Shown here one piece after another: positions 1-12,401 of a DNA stretch of 64,000 nt. Where the stretch lies: positions 7,479,001-7,543,000 of the forward strand of contig NC_134028.1 in the NCBI RefSeq assembly GCF_964204645.1, given 5' to 3'. The notes beneath the pieces were generated by a model. That model was given only the letters and a program-made list of their open reading frames with translations, searched no databases and was not told where the DNA came from. This DNA is from Tubulanus polymorphus. Taxonomy: Eukaryota > Nemertea > Palaeonemertea > Tubulaniformes > Tubulanidae. The position numbers and the translations under genes were made by a program. Numbering within the stretch: the first letter of the stretch is position 1; every line of letters starts with the position of its first letter.

Positions 1-1940
1 GAAACCGATGCTCCTCTTTCTAGTTGCCATGGTTACGACACAAGATGAGGTCAGACGGATAACTTTTAAGTCTTAGGTCAAAATTATCCGTTTAACCTCA
101 GCTTGCGGCGCCACCTACGTTCATCATCCCTGGTGCTACTTATTAGCGACATCGTTTCACTAGAGCGGATGACCCATCATGTTTGCAGGTTCTAGTTTCG
201 TAAAGCTGACTGAAAGGCAGAAGCGATTTCCGATCGTTGGAGTCATCGAAAATGAGAGTTTTTCAGAAATTGTTAGCAACCTTAAAGTACCACGATGCTC
301 AGTCAAAATCTAATGAATCGTTTCCGTGGGATCCACTTTGTGAGTCTTTTTGCATTGGGATTTAAAAGATATTTTAGATCACTTCGATTGTATTAGCGAA
401 TATGATTTGTGTTTGAACTTTTGAGGGCCTTGATTAAGAAATCCGGAAAGTGAACCGACGATATAGGCTTTAATATTTCGCTGACATTAAAGCGTTAGCG
501 CGGCGTGCGTCGTTTTGAGTGATGTCATATTGTTTAATCTCCAGACCCGCTTGATATCCGTCATGATCTCCAGTAAAGGAAGACGCGTGGGCGGTGTAAG
601 CCGAATAGAAAATGTCATCATCAGATTTTCAGCGATTAAACAGCACAGCGCTTTCCTCCTCCTGCTTCACTCGACACCGACCAGTACCCCGATTTCCAGT
701 CGCTCGTTCCCGGCGGTAACGGAGTCCACTTTTTAAGCGTTTGTTATACGGGGAAGTTTGTTTTTACGCGTTGTTAGGTTGACGGTGTACGGCGCGTACT
801 GGTTTGAGGAAATTGCATGGTAATCAGCGGGTTTTCGGGTGATAATGAGAACCGTTAGCGGTCGACCCAGGGGACCCGGTGAGCCTCCCTTCACAGGTAT
901 TGTCTGCGTCAACCAGTCGAGCATTTGCTGCAAATAGTGTCATCCATCTTCGCCACGCCGACAAGATACAGTAATACCTAGGGATATCTGTCTGGTGCAG
1001 GCAATGTCAAAATTTAGTCATTTAAATCTGCTGAAGTCGTCAGTATGACCGATCCATCTACACACTGTTTGCATAATTTGCAACCAGACCTATGCGGTTG
1101 CTATATCCTAATACGGTTCAAGTCGGCGTCTTCTTTTTTTCTCCTAAATCACCTCGCAGTTTAAGTAACTCGATTGCGGGAATATAGAACCTTCTTCGGG
1201 ATATCGCGTAACGAGTCGGTCTTGAAAATAAAACCCGCCTCGCTTCCTACGCGAACATAAATAATTTAGCACCCTTCGGTACGGCGGCGGAAATCGGGCA
1301 AAAACCATAACAACAAAAGCACACTCGATAGTTTTTTTTCGGATAAACTTGAGACATCCGTGTTCCTTGAAAAACCAGAAAGAAACTACAAGCGAAGCAC
1401 ACTATTGTTTGAAACCTAGCAGTATCCTATTACAATGAAAATCGCCTCGTCGATATAAGCATATTATTTAAGGCTCGTCATACGAATAATAATTTTTTTT
1501 CTATTTCATTTATAACAGTTTACGTATTACATACATCGGATCAGTAGGAATTTCCCCTGCTCTCGCGCTTACTACAAGGGTTAACGCAATATTTACCAAA
1601 TATTTCCTACTTCACGCCTGGCATGCAGGCATGAAATTTTTCTGTCGATTCTGAACTGAATCTGAGTAGATTTTTTGCTCTCTCGCGGTGTATGTGGATT
1701 AGAAAATATAGATTCTGGCAACTGTCTTCAAGATAGCAACTATACGGTGAGTTACAGTTTCAATGGATACGGTGAAATTTATGAAGTAAGCTTTTAAGTA
1801 TATGCATGAGCTTTTTTGCAGTAAAACCTTGCAATGAATATCGAAGAATTTTTCGGCCGCTGGCATGAGTATTAATAATAGTAATTTGATTTCTATTGGT
1901 CCCTTATCACTGTGATAATAGTTCAACGGTGCATTAAATC
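1..1940. other. unassigned non-coding stretch
   Basis: I see no supportable gene, RNA or repeat here. Reading frames are short on both strands and none resembles a known protein. Base composition is mixed, with short T and A runs. The stretch ends where a copy of dispersed repeat D begins. Confidence 0.5.
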
Positions 1941-2094
1941 GGTATTATTACCTCCAGCCTGTAAAACTCTATTCATGTATCAGTCATCTTTACTAGGGGA
2001 GAAGAACATCCGAGCAACTACTGGGCGCTCAGGAGTCATCTCAGACCGGGTACCCATTCACTCCTGGGTGGAGTCGAACTTGCCTACACTTGCC
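1941..2094 (+). repeat. dispersed repeat family D, copy 1 (partial)
   Basis: This segment aligns by eye with 63858-64000 in the same orientation. Shared blocks include ATGTATCAGTCATCT, GGGGAGAAG, and the core TACCCATT(C/T)ACTCCTGGGTGG. The core is, to my knowledge, part of an old SINE or MITE-like repeat seen in many marine invertebrates. The 5' part that carries TATATAGCGC and GCGCTTTACA in copy 2 is missing here, so this copy is truncated. It has no coding capacity. Confidence 0.7.
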
Positions 2095-2635
2095 GGAAAA
2101 TAAGATAGGTTGAAACCCAACCGATTCGACGCTTGTGATCATTTCCGCATTAAACGATAGACACACAGTAGATCATTGAACGTTGTGTCGAGCTGAATAC
2201 GTCTTAGATCAAAAGTTTCCGATACATCAGTATAGCGCTTTGATCATCGGTTACTGAGAACGCGAAAAACAGATACGCGCGCGGTCGTTTATTAGAAGAC
2301 TATACGCAAACCTGAGGGTAAATACGTTGTAATGATTGCTGCCTGATCGACGGTTTATAATTGTCATACTTTTTGTGTAATATGTTCGACCGAATCCCTC
2401 CCTGTTCATAATCAATCTATTGAGATCTAGCTCCGACAATCTGACTATAAGAACGGGGGAATATCTCATTAGAACGTTGTTTAGTGATAGAAAGTGTCTT
2501 CGACGCATTTAACATTCCTGAAATTATTAAGCCGTATTTCATGTTATCATCATGCACGAGTGTCGTATCGTACGATTAATATTTTGACGAATAAAGTAAT
2601 ACCAATATCAATTCGTTCCCATCTGAAATTATCTA

Positions 2636-2795
2636 TCTTGTTTTCTATCTTAAAATTCGGATCGACCATTATTATCTATTCAATCGGTAGATTTCGTTTG
2701 ATTTTTTTTTTTTTTTGATTTGATGCCCCTTGCAAAACCTACCACACCTGCCGGGAGCGAAACCAGGGTTTTGATTTTGAAATCGGAAATCTAGT
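2636..2795 (+). repeat. dispersed repeat family C, copy 1
   Basis: The segment matches 62336-62475 and, less well, 5040-5152. Shared blocks in order are a TCTTAA-containing left part, GGTAGATTTCGTTTGATTTTT, a T-run, then CC(A/C)CAC(C/T)TGCCGGGAGCGAAAC and a GAAATCGGAAAT tail. The T-run is longest in this copy. No terminal inverted repeat or target duplication is visible. The family is unidentified. It could be a decayed SINE or a piece of a larger element. Confidence 0.65.
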
Positions 2796-3681
2796 TTAAC
2801 GCTATACGATAATCAACTTAAAAGGATCGAATTTTTAGTTCAGATTCTCAGCGTCCGACAAATCAATAATCGGTTCGGTATCGATCCGATTTCAATAATC
2901 GATCGGACAACGAGCTGATTAGCGATTAAGACGGTTGATTTCGAGAAGATACTGTTTGTTCAATGACTCGCATGATGTGTTATTGAAGACCACACGTTTT
3001 CGTTCCTAAGTCATCTTCCGTTAAATAGTGTCTGTCGGATATAAGCGAGTAAATTCATTGTGAAAAAATATGGACAAAAAAACGATGCAAATATGTCAGG
3101 ATTTTAATCAACTAATTGCAATAAAAAAAATTTCGGTGAGGGTTTTTTGGATGAGCCGCTCCTGCATTATGGAATGATTCTGCCTAGTCGTCATTAGGTT
3201 TAGTCTTACACTCGAATATTTTGAAATTAAATCTGAAAACCTACCTAAACGAACCTATATGTTCTAGCTGTTATCAAACAGATAGTTTCATGTTGAGTAT
3301 TCACCTAGTGTTTGCTGCATTTATTTTCTAAAGTTAGTTTATTTCATTTCAAGTGTTGAGTTAACATTGCGCTATATTATCAAGAAAATGAATTATCACT
3401 TTTATCTGAATACATAAAAGTGTAGACGCGCGGTTTATCACGAAGGCGAGATATCCGAAAATTGATGAGATCAGGTGTTGAAAATGAGTAAGTCGCTGAA
3501 TGTTATACGTTAAGAAGTGAATGAGAATTGGAAAAAGATCTTCACTTACCATTTAATTCGTCATCGCTTCGTGTAAACTTATAGTCCATTGAATATTCGT
3601 ATATGAAACGTATATAACTCGAGAATCTTTCAAACGTCTAGAAAGAGAAACGTTTAGGAATTCCGGCTTAGTTCATCACGA
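2796..3681. other. unassigned non-coding stretch
   Basis: AT-rich sequence with short A and T runs. I see no gene, tRNA or repeat match to other parts of the window. Confidence 0.45.
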
Positions 3682-3850
3682 TTGACTGATGCGCCGGAGC
3701 GATTTTCCCGGAGTGTCGGCGGCGGCGGTGGCGCGCGTGGTGTCTGTGTAAGTAACGATGATTGCGGGAATGATTTCAGGAAGCGCGCTGTTGCAATACG
3801 CGCACTAGTTGCGCCCGCGCCGCCGCGCTATCACTCTCTGTCTCTCTATC
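3682..3850. promoter_or_regulatory. CpG-rich patch, possible promoter or exon edge
   Basis: This short patch is strongly CpG- and GGC-rich (GGCGGCGGCGGTGGCGCGCG, then GCGCCCGCGCCGCCGCGC) and stands out from its AT-rich surroundings. The two GC blocks are partly complementary and could form a stem. A donor-like TGTGTAAGTAA lies between them, and a pyrimidine-rich CT stretch follows. I see no TATA box or convincing coding frame. It may be an unmethylated promoter-like patch or simply GC-rich repeat DNA. Confidence 0.25.
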
Positions 3851-4127
3851 TCATTGAGGGACAGGATGAGCCAAATCAATGAACTGTTGAATCCAAATTT
3901 AGAACAAATATTACATTCACGTGCTTAGTACTATTACTACACATTTTTGATATAGCTGTTACGATTAAGAGAGTCCACTTATTACTATTGTACTCTGGTG
4001 TCCATGCAAGATGAGGTATTGCCAATTCAGGTTCTCAAAGTCATTATAGGCTGCTGACCCTAACCATAACCCTTAATTCAGCGATCTTTTACAAGAGGGC
4101 ATAAATAGGGGGAGGCATTTCATTATA

Positions 4128-4233
4128 TGACACAGGGTTTTGTAAGTTAGAAGGCACGCGTGCTAACGCAGTAGACCAATAGGAGTAGTGCACTTGACCA
4201 GCGATTACACAGCTTGCCCTATACGCGTAACTT
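4128..4233 (-). mobile_element. tRNA-derived SINE-like repeat, copy 1 (decayed)
   Basis: Read on the minus strand, this carries GGTCTACTG followed by GTTAGCACGCGTGC, resembling the A-box side of a tRNA. It then continues into sequence shared with the minus strand at 50330-50438. Shared blocks on the plus strand are AGTAGACCAATAG, AGT(C/G)CACTTG(A/G)CCAG and CCTATA(C/T)GCGTAAC. The B-box that is clear in the other copy (GGTTCGATCTCC) has decayed here. It is most likely an old SINE with a tRNA head, with no coding capacity. Confidence 0.6.
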
Positions 4234-4921
4234 ATACTGGTACTTGTGTGGAAGTTGGCCTTGGAAGTCAACGTTTGATCATACGCGTAAATCGAACGCA
4301 TGTGAGGCGGCAACTGTGATAGGTCTGACTAGTTATTTCAATTAAAGAACGCCAAGTCCGTATAATGCCGAATTAATAGAAAATCTCACGGCAAAATCCC
4401 AACGCATTTATCGATAGTATTGTATGGCTAACATTTGCATTAAATGCGTAAATCGTTTTTTTTTTAAGTTTCATATCAAACAAGCAATACATCGCAATAA
4501 TCGAAAGCAATAATCGCACAAACCACGCTGGGCATTCGAACCGAGCAACGCGCGATTTCATTTCCATATTTTCGTAGATATTCTCAACTTGCATATAGAT
4601 TTGCGATCATTATATGACTAGACTGTAGAAATCGATTTCTTGAAATGCGAATACGACGTTCCCAATGACCCACCGGTTAAAAAGCGCGACTGGTGCGCAT
4701 GCGAACTCGGATCGATTGGGCGCGTATAGCATCGGCGTTAACGTAAAACGCAATAATTACAAATATTGACGCTGTCTTCCACTAATCTCTGACAACGATG
4801 GAAAAAATATATGTCGAGTATTCGTTGCTTAATTTCTTAATCGACCCTCGAAAATATCGATATCAAAAACGCATGAACATAAGTCGCCATCTTTGTCAGT
4901 AAGCGGATCAATACAGATTAC

Positions 4922-5488
4922 TTGTTTCTGATACGTATGGCAAGTCGCCAGCGTCGGTTAGGAGACAAACAATCGCGTCACATGCGAAACCGCTATAGAC
5001 TATACCTATTTTCTTGTAAATTATTGAATGTTAAGGGGATATTTGTAATTTTTTACATCGGTCTCTCTCTCTCTTATTTTTGGTGCGTTCCTGCCAAACT
5101 CATCCCACCTGTCGGGAACGAAACTTGGTACGTAGATTTCGAAATCGGATATCGAAAAGAGCGAAGGCGTGTTGTTATAACACGGTTTTTTCTATACTCC
5201 AGTGTACGCAGAGAAGACATGAATCGGTGTCAATATCAATTTATCTCACGGTGCGTCCATTTTAAAAGTTGCGTGACTCAACCACGGCAGAATTGTAGCG
5301 TTGTTTTCAGTTCGGGCACGTTCTACAGAGTGACGGCTACCGCACGAGAATATCTCACCGGAGATGCGCCGCTTTCCCGTGTATATTTACGCTCGATTGT
5401 TTTTTTTTGTCTCCTTTTCGCAATGAAACTAGCACACGGAATCAATGTGTACGCTCGCGGGATTAAGACACGACATCCATTCAACTGA
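4922..5488 (+). other. 188-codon open frame, probably not a gene
   Basis: This is the longest frame outside the TA arrays. It opens with a non-ATG codon; the first ATG is at 4937. The predicted product has a hydrophobic stretch near residues 40-56, many scattered Cys and Arg residues, and no motif I recognise. Positions 5040-5152 belong to dispersed repeat C, which also occurs at 2.6 kb and 62.4 kb where no such frame exists. A gene running through a dispersed repeat is unlikely. A frame this long is nevertheless rare by chance at this composition, so it is listed. Confidence 0.15.
5040..5152 (+). repeat. dispersed repeat family C, copy 2 (divergent)
   Basis: It shares TGCC, CATCCCACCTGTCGGGAACGAAAC and GATTTCGAAATCGGA with the copies at 2636-2795 and 62336-62475, in the same order and spacing. 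The left third is poorly conserved, and a CT-rich run replaces the T-run. Confidence 0.5.
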
Positions 5489-5570
5489 AAGTGCTTCCGC
5501 CGAAAAGAATATCATATGTTAAGTTTGATCGTTCTGATGACTTAATTCTTGCAAATTCTGGAGACAGTTT

Positions 5571-5802
<232 letters not shown>

Positions 5803-5814
5803 AAAAGGGACGGT

Positions 5815-6021
5815 CTAGAAAAGCTGAAAGTCCAAGGTCCAGACGAAGAGAAGAGGCATTTTCATAGGCTTTTATAGCGGGCTCCCACCCTCGCCGAAAA
5901 TTAGCAATTTGCGAGAAAATGAGTGTCAAGTTTGACGCTTAAAACGATATTTGACTTCAGGGAAGGGGCAACCTCAATGAGAGAGCAGGGGTCCGGACCA
6001 CCCCGAGATCCGCCCCTGTAG
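5815..6021 (-). repeat. possible end of a DNA transposon or dispersed repeat
   Basis: On the minus strand the segment opens with ACAGGGGCGGATCTCGGGG and continues TGGTCCGGACCCCTGC. A GGGGCGGATC-then-GGGTCCGGACCCC start is a pattern I associate with dispersed elements in invertebrate genomes. A related GGGCGGATCGGGGCC lies near 62587 and a decayed GGGGATCC near 59286. No second terminus is seen, so the extent is a guess. Confidence 0.3.
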
Positions 6022-7611
6022 AATATGGAATGATAAAAAAGACAAAACTCTTACAACAACACATTTCTAAAAGTACTCGGAATCCAAATGATGGCCGCAA
6101 AATAGTCTAACGTTCCCAGTTAAAAATCAAATTTAAGTCGAAATCTAATTCGGAATTCGAATGATTTGTGCTGTGAAATTAATTGACAATAGATATTTCC
6201 ATTTAATGTATAATACCTAATAATAAGATCTACCGCGTAGATATAAGACGCATTGAAGATATCGATATATCGTAGTAAATTCAAAACAATGAAGTCGTAT
6301 TTTCATTCAACGTACGTATACAATATAAACAGGGTTGAGTTCACAAGCAAGCAATACACATTCTAGGTATCAGATTCATACAACTATCATCGATTATTTG
6401 AATACATCAGGATATAATAAATTGATGGACGGCTGTATCTAATTCATTATTTACGTTTATATATGAATCTACCCGCTACTGATATGCATCGATAAAATCT
6501 GACTTAGATGTCACAAAGTTGCGTTACACCCAACCCCTGTTAATATTTCAACTCCAAGTTTAAAACTGCAGTCGTCGAGAAAGCTTCGTTCGGCTCAAGA
6601 CCCGTTCCGATGCGATGCGTGTTTAATAGCTTCGACCACTCCTATAATCCTTGGTGCGTCGTTGTAGCGTCTGCAATGCCGAGGTTCCTTCTGCGGGGAG
6701 ATGTAGACTCTTATTGTAGATGTGGCAAATTGAAGTCACAAGGATGTGATATAAGAACAATGAATTATAGATAATTTTGCAAGTCTGTCAAAAGCTCTCC
6801 AAACTGACGTAAGCATACTTATCAGAAATGCTAAATAGAGGGAATATTGTATAATTTTAGGACATGATAATAATGATAATAATATTAATGATTTTAAGAC
6901 AAATGGGGATGATGTAAAGAAAAATGAAAACGCGCTAATGCTATAGAGGCTCTCAGTAGCAGCCACCTGGAAGCATATACGTCGTATCTGAACCACTGCG
7001 TGATCGCAAATACCTATATTTATGATATTCAAATTTCAATTAGGCACATATCACGTTTATCATGAACTGATATTGACGCTAATTAACCAAAACCCGAACT
7101 CTAGAGAGAGAGAGAGGTACCCTATCGGCGAAAAGTGAACACCACGCGTGGGGACGCATTAGTTACTAGAAGAGTAATATCGCGTTCAGTGAAAAACGTC
7201 GTTAAAAGCAATTAGCGGATGGCAGTAGAAGAATGATGCGCGGGGATATTGAACGAGAAACTTGTGGTTGCTATCAACATCCGCCGTAACATCCTCGGTT
7301 GATGGATGACCCGTTCTCTACCCGGTTGTTCGCTAAGGTCTAGGTATTTCCGTCGCATGTTGACGCATCAAATTTGTAGGAAGAAGCAGAGACGCGTGTA
7401 TATAAAATGATGCAACTAGTATCTGCGCTGGGTAAAACAATTTGTTCGTTGTTTTGTCTACGTCCAGATTCGATGACTATGATTTATAATGAAAATGTTC
7501 GAAACGCTGTTCGATCTGGTGAGGATAGGGATCAGTAGAAACCCGAGCAGATAGATTTGTTCGAAGATAAAGCACCGACAGAAACTACGATTCATGTTAA
7601 TGTTTAACATC
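6022..7611. other. unassigned non-coding stretch
   Basis: AT-rich sequence with no gene recognised. It holds a short imperfect ATA/ATG run near 6866-6890 and an AG run near 7103-7118. Confidence 0.45.
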
Positions 7612-7800
7612 GGTCTATTACATATTGCCAAGATTTCTTGGGCGGACAGGTTGCCGCTAAGCGGCCATCAGTCTGTATATCTAGCCAATCAGATGCGTAA
7701 GCGAATCTGCCGTTAAAAACAGCGCGTCTGATTGGCTTGGACTGGTGGCCGCTTAGTGCCAACCTGTCGGCCCAAGGAAATTTGGGCAATGTAATAGACC
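7612..7800. mobile_element. MITE with terminal inverted repeats of about 85 bp
   Basis: The two halves are inverted copies. The left end GGTCTATTACATATTGCC pairs with the right end GGCAATGTAATAGACC. The arms continue through CTTGGGCGGACAGGTTG, then GCTAAGCGGCCA, to AGCCAATCAGA (inverted as TCTGATTGGC). The unpaired loop is short, around GCGTAAGCGAATCTGCCG. No coding capacity and no convincing target duplication. The AGCCAAT motifs face each other as inverted CCAAT boxes. Superfamily unknown. Confidence 0.8.
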
Positions 7801-9784
7801 AATGACGGGATTGCGGCCAGGGGTTGTTGGCGTGAGCTTTGGCGGGAGGCAATCAAACCCTGGCGCCCTGGCAAGCGAGGATGCGCGGGCGCGTGTAGCA
7901 ACAAGTGCCACTTCAAGGACTTAGAGAACCTTACTGACCTATGTGCATGATAACTATTTGAGAAAGGCGAATTATTGAGCGCGTTTTGACGACGACGAGT
8001 AGATTATCGCGGGATTCTGGAATTCAAAACGCGGATTTGCAAATCCTACGTCCATATGAGGCGTTTTAGTCGCATCAGACCGGGTCAGTATAGGCGACCA
8101 AAGATTTACTACCCTGATAAGACGCAGTTTTCCAGTCATTGGAGCTATTTTCCATTCCATATAGTTCCTCTTCAAAATTAGGTTCAGTGACGTTGCCATG
8201 GAATGTTGACTGATTACCCATTGCAACGTGAGCCCTTCTTTATACAAATAGAAGTTCATTAAAATAGAATAGCCCCTGGCATTCAAACAAATCTATCTGT
8301 AATGCTTAAAAACATCGACTGCTAAATTCACCAATAATGCGCAAGCAAAATTCAGGTAACAATTTCTCAGCTTGCGTCGAGCTGTGAATCTTTTCTTACG
8401 CTTCCAGGGACCGGGATTTTGGCTGCACCCAGGGAGAAAGTAAATCGTGTTATGACTTTAACATCGGAGATCAGATTTAACTTCTGAAAGGCTTTTATTG
8501 AATAACAAGTCGACGTCTAAATCGCTAAGCTCGTCTATTCTCGGAACACTAGACAAGGCAAAAGATATCGAAGCAAAGGAATAGAATCTAAGCTGGATTT
8601 ACCGAAAATGAAACGCACCCATTGAAGGAAAAGGGATAATGTTTTTTATACGTTTAATCCAAATCTTACGGTGAAACTCGATCGGAGGTAAACAGGATGA
8701 AAAGAATGTACCTCGAACAAGAAAGGTCCTTGGCTCTACGTTGTTCCAAGTGTTCGTTTTAACAGTAACAAGCAATTCGAGAATGTACAACATATTGACA
8801 TTTTCTTCCAATGCGAAAAAAAGATCTTACTCAATATCTATAAAAACTTCTCTTGTTGATAGATTTCAAACAAGACAAGTGTCTTGAAAGATCGCTTTAT
8901 CATCGCACGCGCTGAGAAACGTTCGACAGAGGGGCAAGCGTGCACTGTAAGGAATTCGGTATACGTAAAATGATTTTAAAACACATTTTGACCGTGTCGG
9001 AAAATAAATAGTATTCGCAATATACATTTCTACATTTCTCACAGTTCATCCCGTTCAGTACGGTCACAATAGTAGTTACTGGTCGTAAACCAGCCGGGCG
9101 TTTGGCCATGCGGATATAGGATCTTCGGTTTCTACAGTTAGGTCAGAGGCTCTTTCAATCAACTTTCAGTCACCAAATAACTTCGCAGACGCATTCACGC
9201 AGGATATATTATCTTTGATTTGTTTGTCATCTATCTTAGTTTTTTTAGTTATCTAAGATGTTTCCTTTTGATATCAATTCATTAATCCTGTCTGATTTTG
9301 TCAAAGTCTGATAAACATGTTAGGTCGTATTGGGCTCGTTGAGCAAATAAGACAAAAATAAATCCACCTTCCCTAAACCGGAAAAAATAGGATGAATAAT
9401 CGGGATAGACTTTGAAATTTGCTTCTGCCAACATAGAATCCTTCCTTCAAATGCAACCGATTCCGTTTGTACTCTGCTTTTCGAACACTGGGTATATATA
9501 CACGTACATCTCTTCAGCGCGGGCCAACTATATCATATTTTCTAAGTCATCGGATAGTTAGGTGTTAATAAATAATGGAGATTTGCTGGTTATAGTCGCC
9601 TCTTAAAACATAAGAAAAGTTCTTAGTCTATAAAGTATTCATAATGCTCGGCTCGGAACGAAAAAAATGAAATATCGACAATGAATAAAACGTATCTACA
9701 TTACGTAGATATTTCATCGCGTGAAAAAAAAACAAACTAGATTTACATCATTCCAACGTATTTAAAATAACTTAAGCTATTTGT
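7801..9784. other. unassigned non-coding stretch
   Basis: Nothing recognisable. A short GC-rich patch with GCGCGGGCGCG lies near 7883. The rest is AT-rich without repeat matches. Confidence 0.45.
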
Positions 9785-9870
9785 TAACAAGAAAACTAAC
9801 TTGAAAGTTTTTTGACGCCTTGAACAATAACAGATTTATTGCTCGAAATTGCAATCAATAGATGATATGA
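9785..9870 (+). mobile_element. MITE family A, terminal fragment
   Basis: It begins AACAAGAAAACTAACTTGAA followed by AGTTTTTTGACGCCTTGAA. This is the same terminal block that opens the copies at 12402 and 50883. Homology fades after about 80 bp into ATGATATGAT-type sequence, so only one end is preserved. Confidence 0.65.
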
Positions 9871-11537
9871 TACAAATGATATGATGAGTCCACTGACAAC
9901 CGGGCCGAGTAATCTTCAGGGTTCTCTTGGAGGGTTCAAGTGGGTATTTTTTCTACCAAATACGTCTACATTTTTACCCGCGATACTACCATCAAAACGA
10001 CAACTATAGAGAGTCCACTGACGTGTTGCACGTGCTCCCGTCACAGACGCTCCGTCATCGGTGAATGAACTTTATTGAAAAGCTGAAAGTAACTTGGTCT
10101 ACTTCATCGGTTATGGGTGTGTATAGTTCGGCGATTTTTTTTCTGTTTGTTTAGTAGTTGTTTTTACAGCCCGTGTGGGTAGACCGACTCAAATCGTGCG
10201 CAATAACACTTAATTGTAACTGTTAATCGTCAACCATTGATAACACTTGTTCGTGAAGTCGTATAAACCGAGTCGTTTCGACCGGTTTACGACGGTTTTA
10301 CGACTCCCCGCTCAGCGATACTGCGTTGACGTTGTTACGAGCGACGCATTGTTGCGTGATGACTCCCTGACGTTCCAACGATGCGCCGCGTACACATCTA
10401 CGTGTTTCACCGTCAGTGTTTTGAAGTACAACCGCGTGTCTATTCTCCAGGGTATATTACATGGCAGAGTGTTTAGTATACAAGTTAGCCAGACGTTTGT
10501 GAAATCCGTAAATTCACGCGCGGTCAGCAAACCAGTTTACGAAGTATATATATACGATTTCAATGGTAATAGGTGTTTTAAATGATTTATAACCCAAAAT
10601 GGTTTCGTCTCGGCCGTCTCGGGGTCTATCGTCTCGAATTTTAGTGGAGATCGCAAATATCATTGTAAATTAGAAATCTTAGATTTTTTAAGAATCTAAA
10701 TTTTTATTGCCGGGTCCCACAGTCAATACAGGAAATTAGTTTAAATCTTGAGTTTGAAATTAGAGTTGACCATGTCAGAATTTCATGAAAATACATCAGT
10801 ATCCATTTATTTCTGATAAAATAAGTATAATTTTCTATCGCTTCCTCGCGAAAATCTAATACGAAAATCAAATACGGACTAACACGGATTTTGCGGATGA
10901 AATTTTTTCGGATGACATTTGAGTAAAAAGTGCACTTGAACTTCTGACCGTGTCGATCGATACGTTAGACGCAGTCAGAAGGTCAGATCCGCCCTTCGCA
11001 GTTTACTTACAAAATACTTGGTCCTGTCTTTTATATATCTCGTCCACTAAACATGGAGATTGACATTCCACTGACATGAATTTCATTGATGAATAATTCA
11101 CAAATGAGAGAGGTAGAGGCGGTCAGGAAGCGATGAATTCAGTGTCCGCAGTACCGGCACGTATCCCTAGCGCATCGCGTCGTCCAGCCGGTTCAACCGC
11201 GTCAATCCTACTTGTTCGGTTCATTCATTATTCAGAATTGCGGAAAATTGTTGAACGGGATTTTAAAGGAAGCGGGCGCGTTGTGTCACGTTTTACTCAG
11301 AAAGTGGCTCTGTCTGGTCTTCCTTCTTACTCTTTCCCTTCCCCTCTCTCCCCACTCTATCCCCCGCACATAAAATATTAAATTCACGGGGCTTGGCATT
11401 GGACGAATTGGCCAAAACACAAAACAATCAGCTTGGTAAGCTTTAAGGACTTAGTGGACTTAGTCCGCAAACGCAGCTTCAGCCCAGGCGCTTAGATGGC
11501 AGCATGAAATATATTTAATTTCCTTGGCATGCCCACG
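9871..11537. other. unassigned stretch with a CpG-rich segment
   Basis: No gene is supported. Positions 10240-10530 are CpG-rich and carry a 112-codon frame on the plus strand and a 72-codon frame on the minus strand, neither recognisable. This may be a promoter-proximal or untranslated segment. A C/T-rich tract with many CCC follows near 11330-11360, and the tRNA gene comes next. Confidence 0.4.
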
Positions 11538-11619
11538 GACGAGGTGGCCGAGTGGTTAAGGCGATGGACTGCTAATTCATTGGGCTCTGCCCGCGTGGGT
11601 TCGAATCCCATCCTCGTCG
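11538..11619 (+). tRNA. tRNA-Ser (anticodon GCT)
   Basis: An 82-nt cloverleaf can be drawn. The acceptor arm GACGAGG (11538-11544) pairs with CCTCGTC (11612-11618), with discriminator G. The D arm contains the A-box TGGCCGAGTGGTTAAGGC. The anticodon stem ATGGA/TTCAT holds loop CTGCTAA, so the anticodon is GCT and reads AGC/AGT serine codons. A long variable arm (GGGCTCTGCCC) is typical of tRNA-Ser. The T arm holds the B-box GGTTCGAATCC. There is no intron and no encoded CCA, as expected for a eukaryotic nuclear gene. The first T-run downstream (TTTT near 11651) could end Pol III transcription. It looks intact and functional. Confidence 0.96.
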
Positions 11620-12401
11620 ACTGGTTGATAATTTGCCGAAAGCACTATCAGTTTTATATGATTGAAGATTTTCTTATTCTTTTTACTTCAATCGTCAATA
11701 GCCGCCGATGATCTCTAGTCTTTCATGATCTCTAGTGTCAGATCGAAACGTCGTTTTTTTTACATGTTAGAAATAAATTCTCGATTTTGAATTCTTTTAG
11801 TTGTACATAATGGGCTTTTTTATCTGATTGTCAATAGCCGTATTTGCTGAAATTAATGTCCGGTATACATACACCTTAAACCAGTTAGGAAAAACATTGC
11901 TGTACATACATAATTCGAGATCCAAAAATATGATATATTTCACATAGCGATAATGACATCCGATATCATCTTCTTTTAAAACTATTTGTCTCGCTCCAGG
12001 AAACGAGTCGTATTCCCTTTTCATCAATAATGAAAATAGTTCATCGCATTTTATCAAACACGTTTGATCGAGATGTATATTTTTCTAGAAACTAAATGCC
12101 ATAAAATACAACGGTTTATTTGACGTCTAGACTGCTTTTAGTATATAAGCTATAAAGTGGATGTCTGTGTACTGCAATTATCAATTCATATCGTGAATTC
12201 ATATATTTATTGATACTGTTCTATGGGTTTATGGTTTTGTTTATGCTTATATCTAATATGACGCTAATGTTGACCAGCCTTCGATATATCTATTAGCTCG
12301 AGACGGGCTCACGAATAAACACTAAAATCGCATTCTGACATTATATCAACAACCGAAGACTGTGTACATCAGATGGTTTGCTGTATGAGCGCAGCGAAGT
12401 A
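11620..12401. other. unassigned non-coding stretch
   Basis: AT-rich flank downstream of the tRNA gene. No gene or repeat is recognised. Confidence 0.45.
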
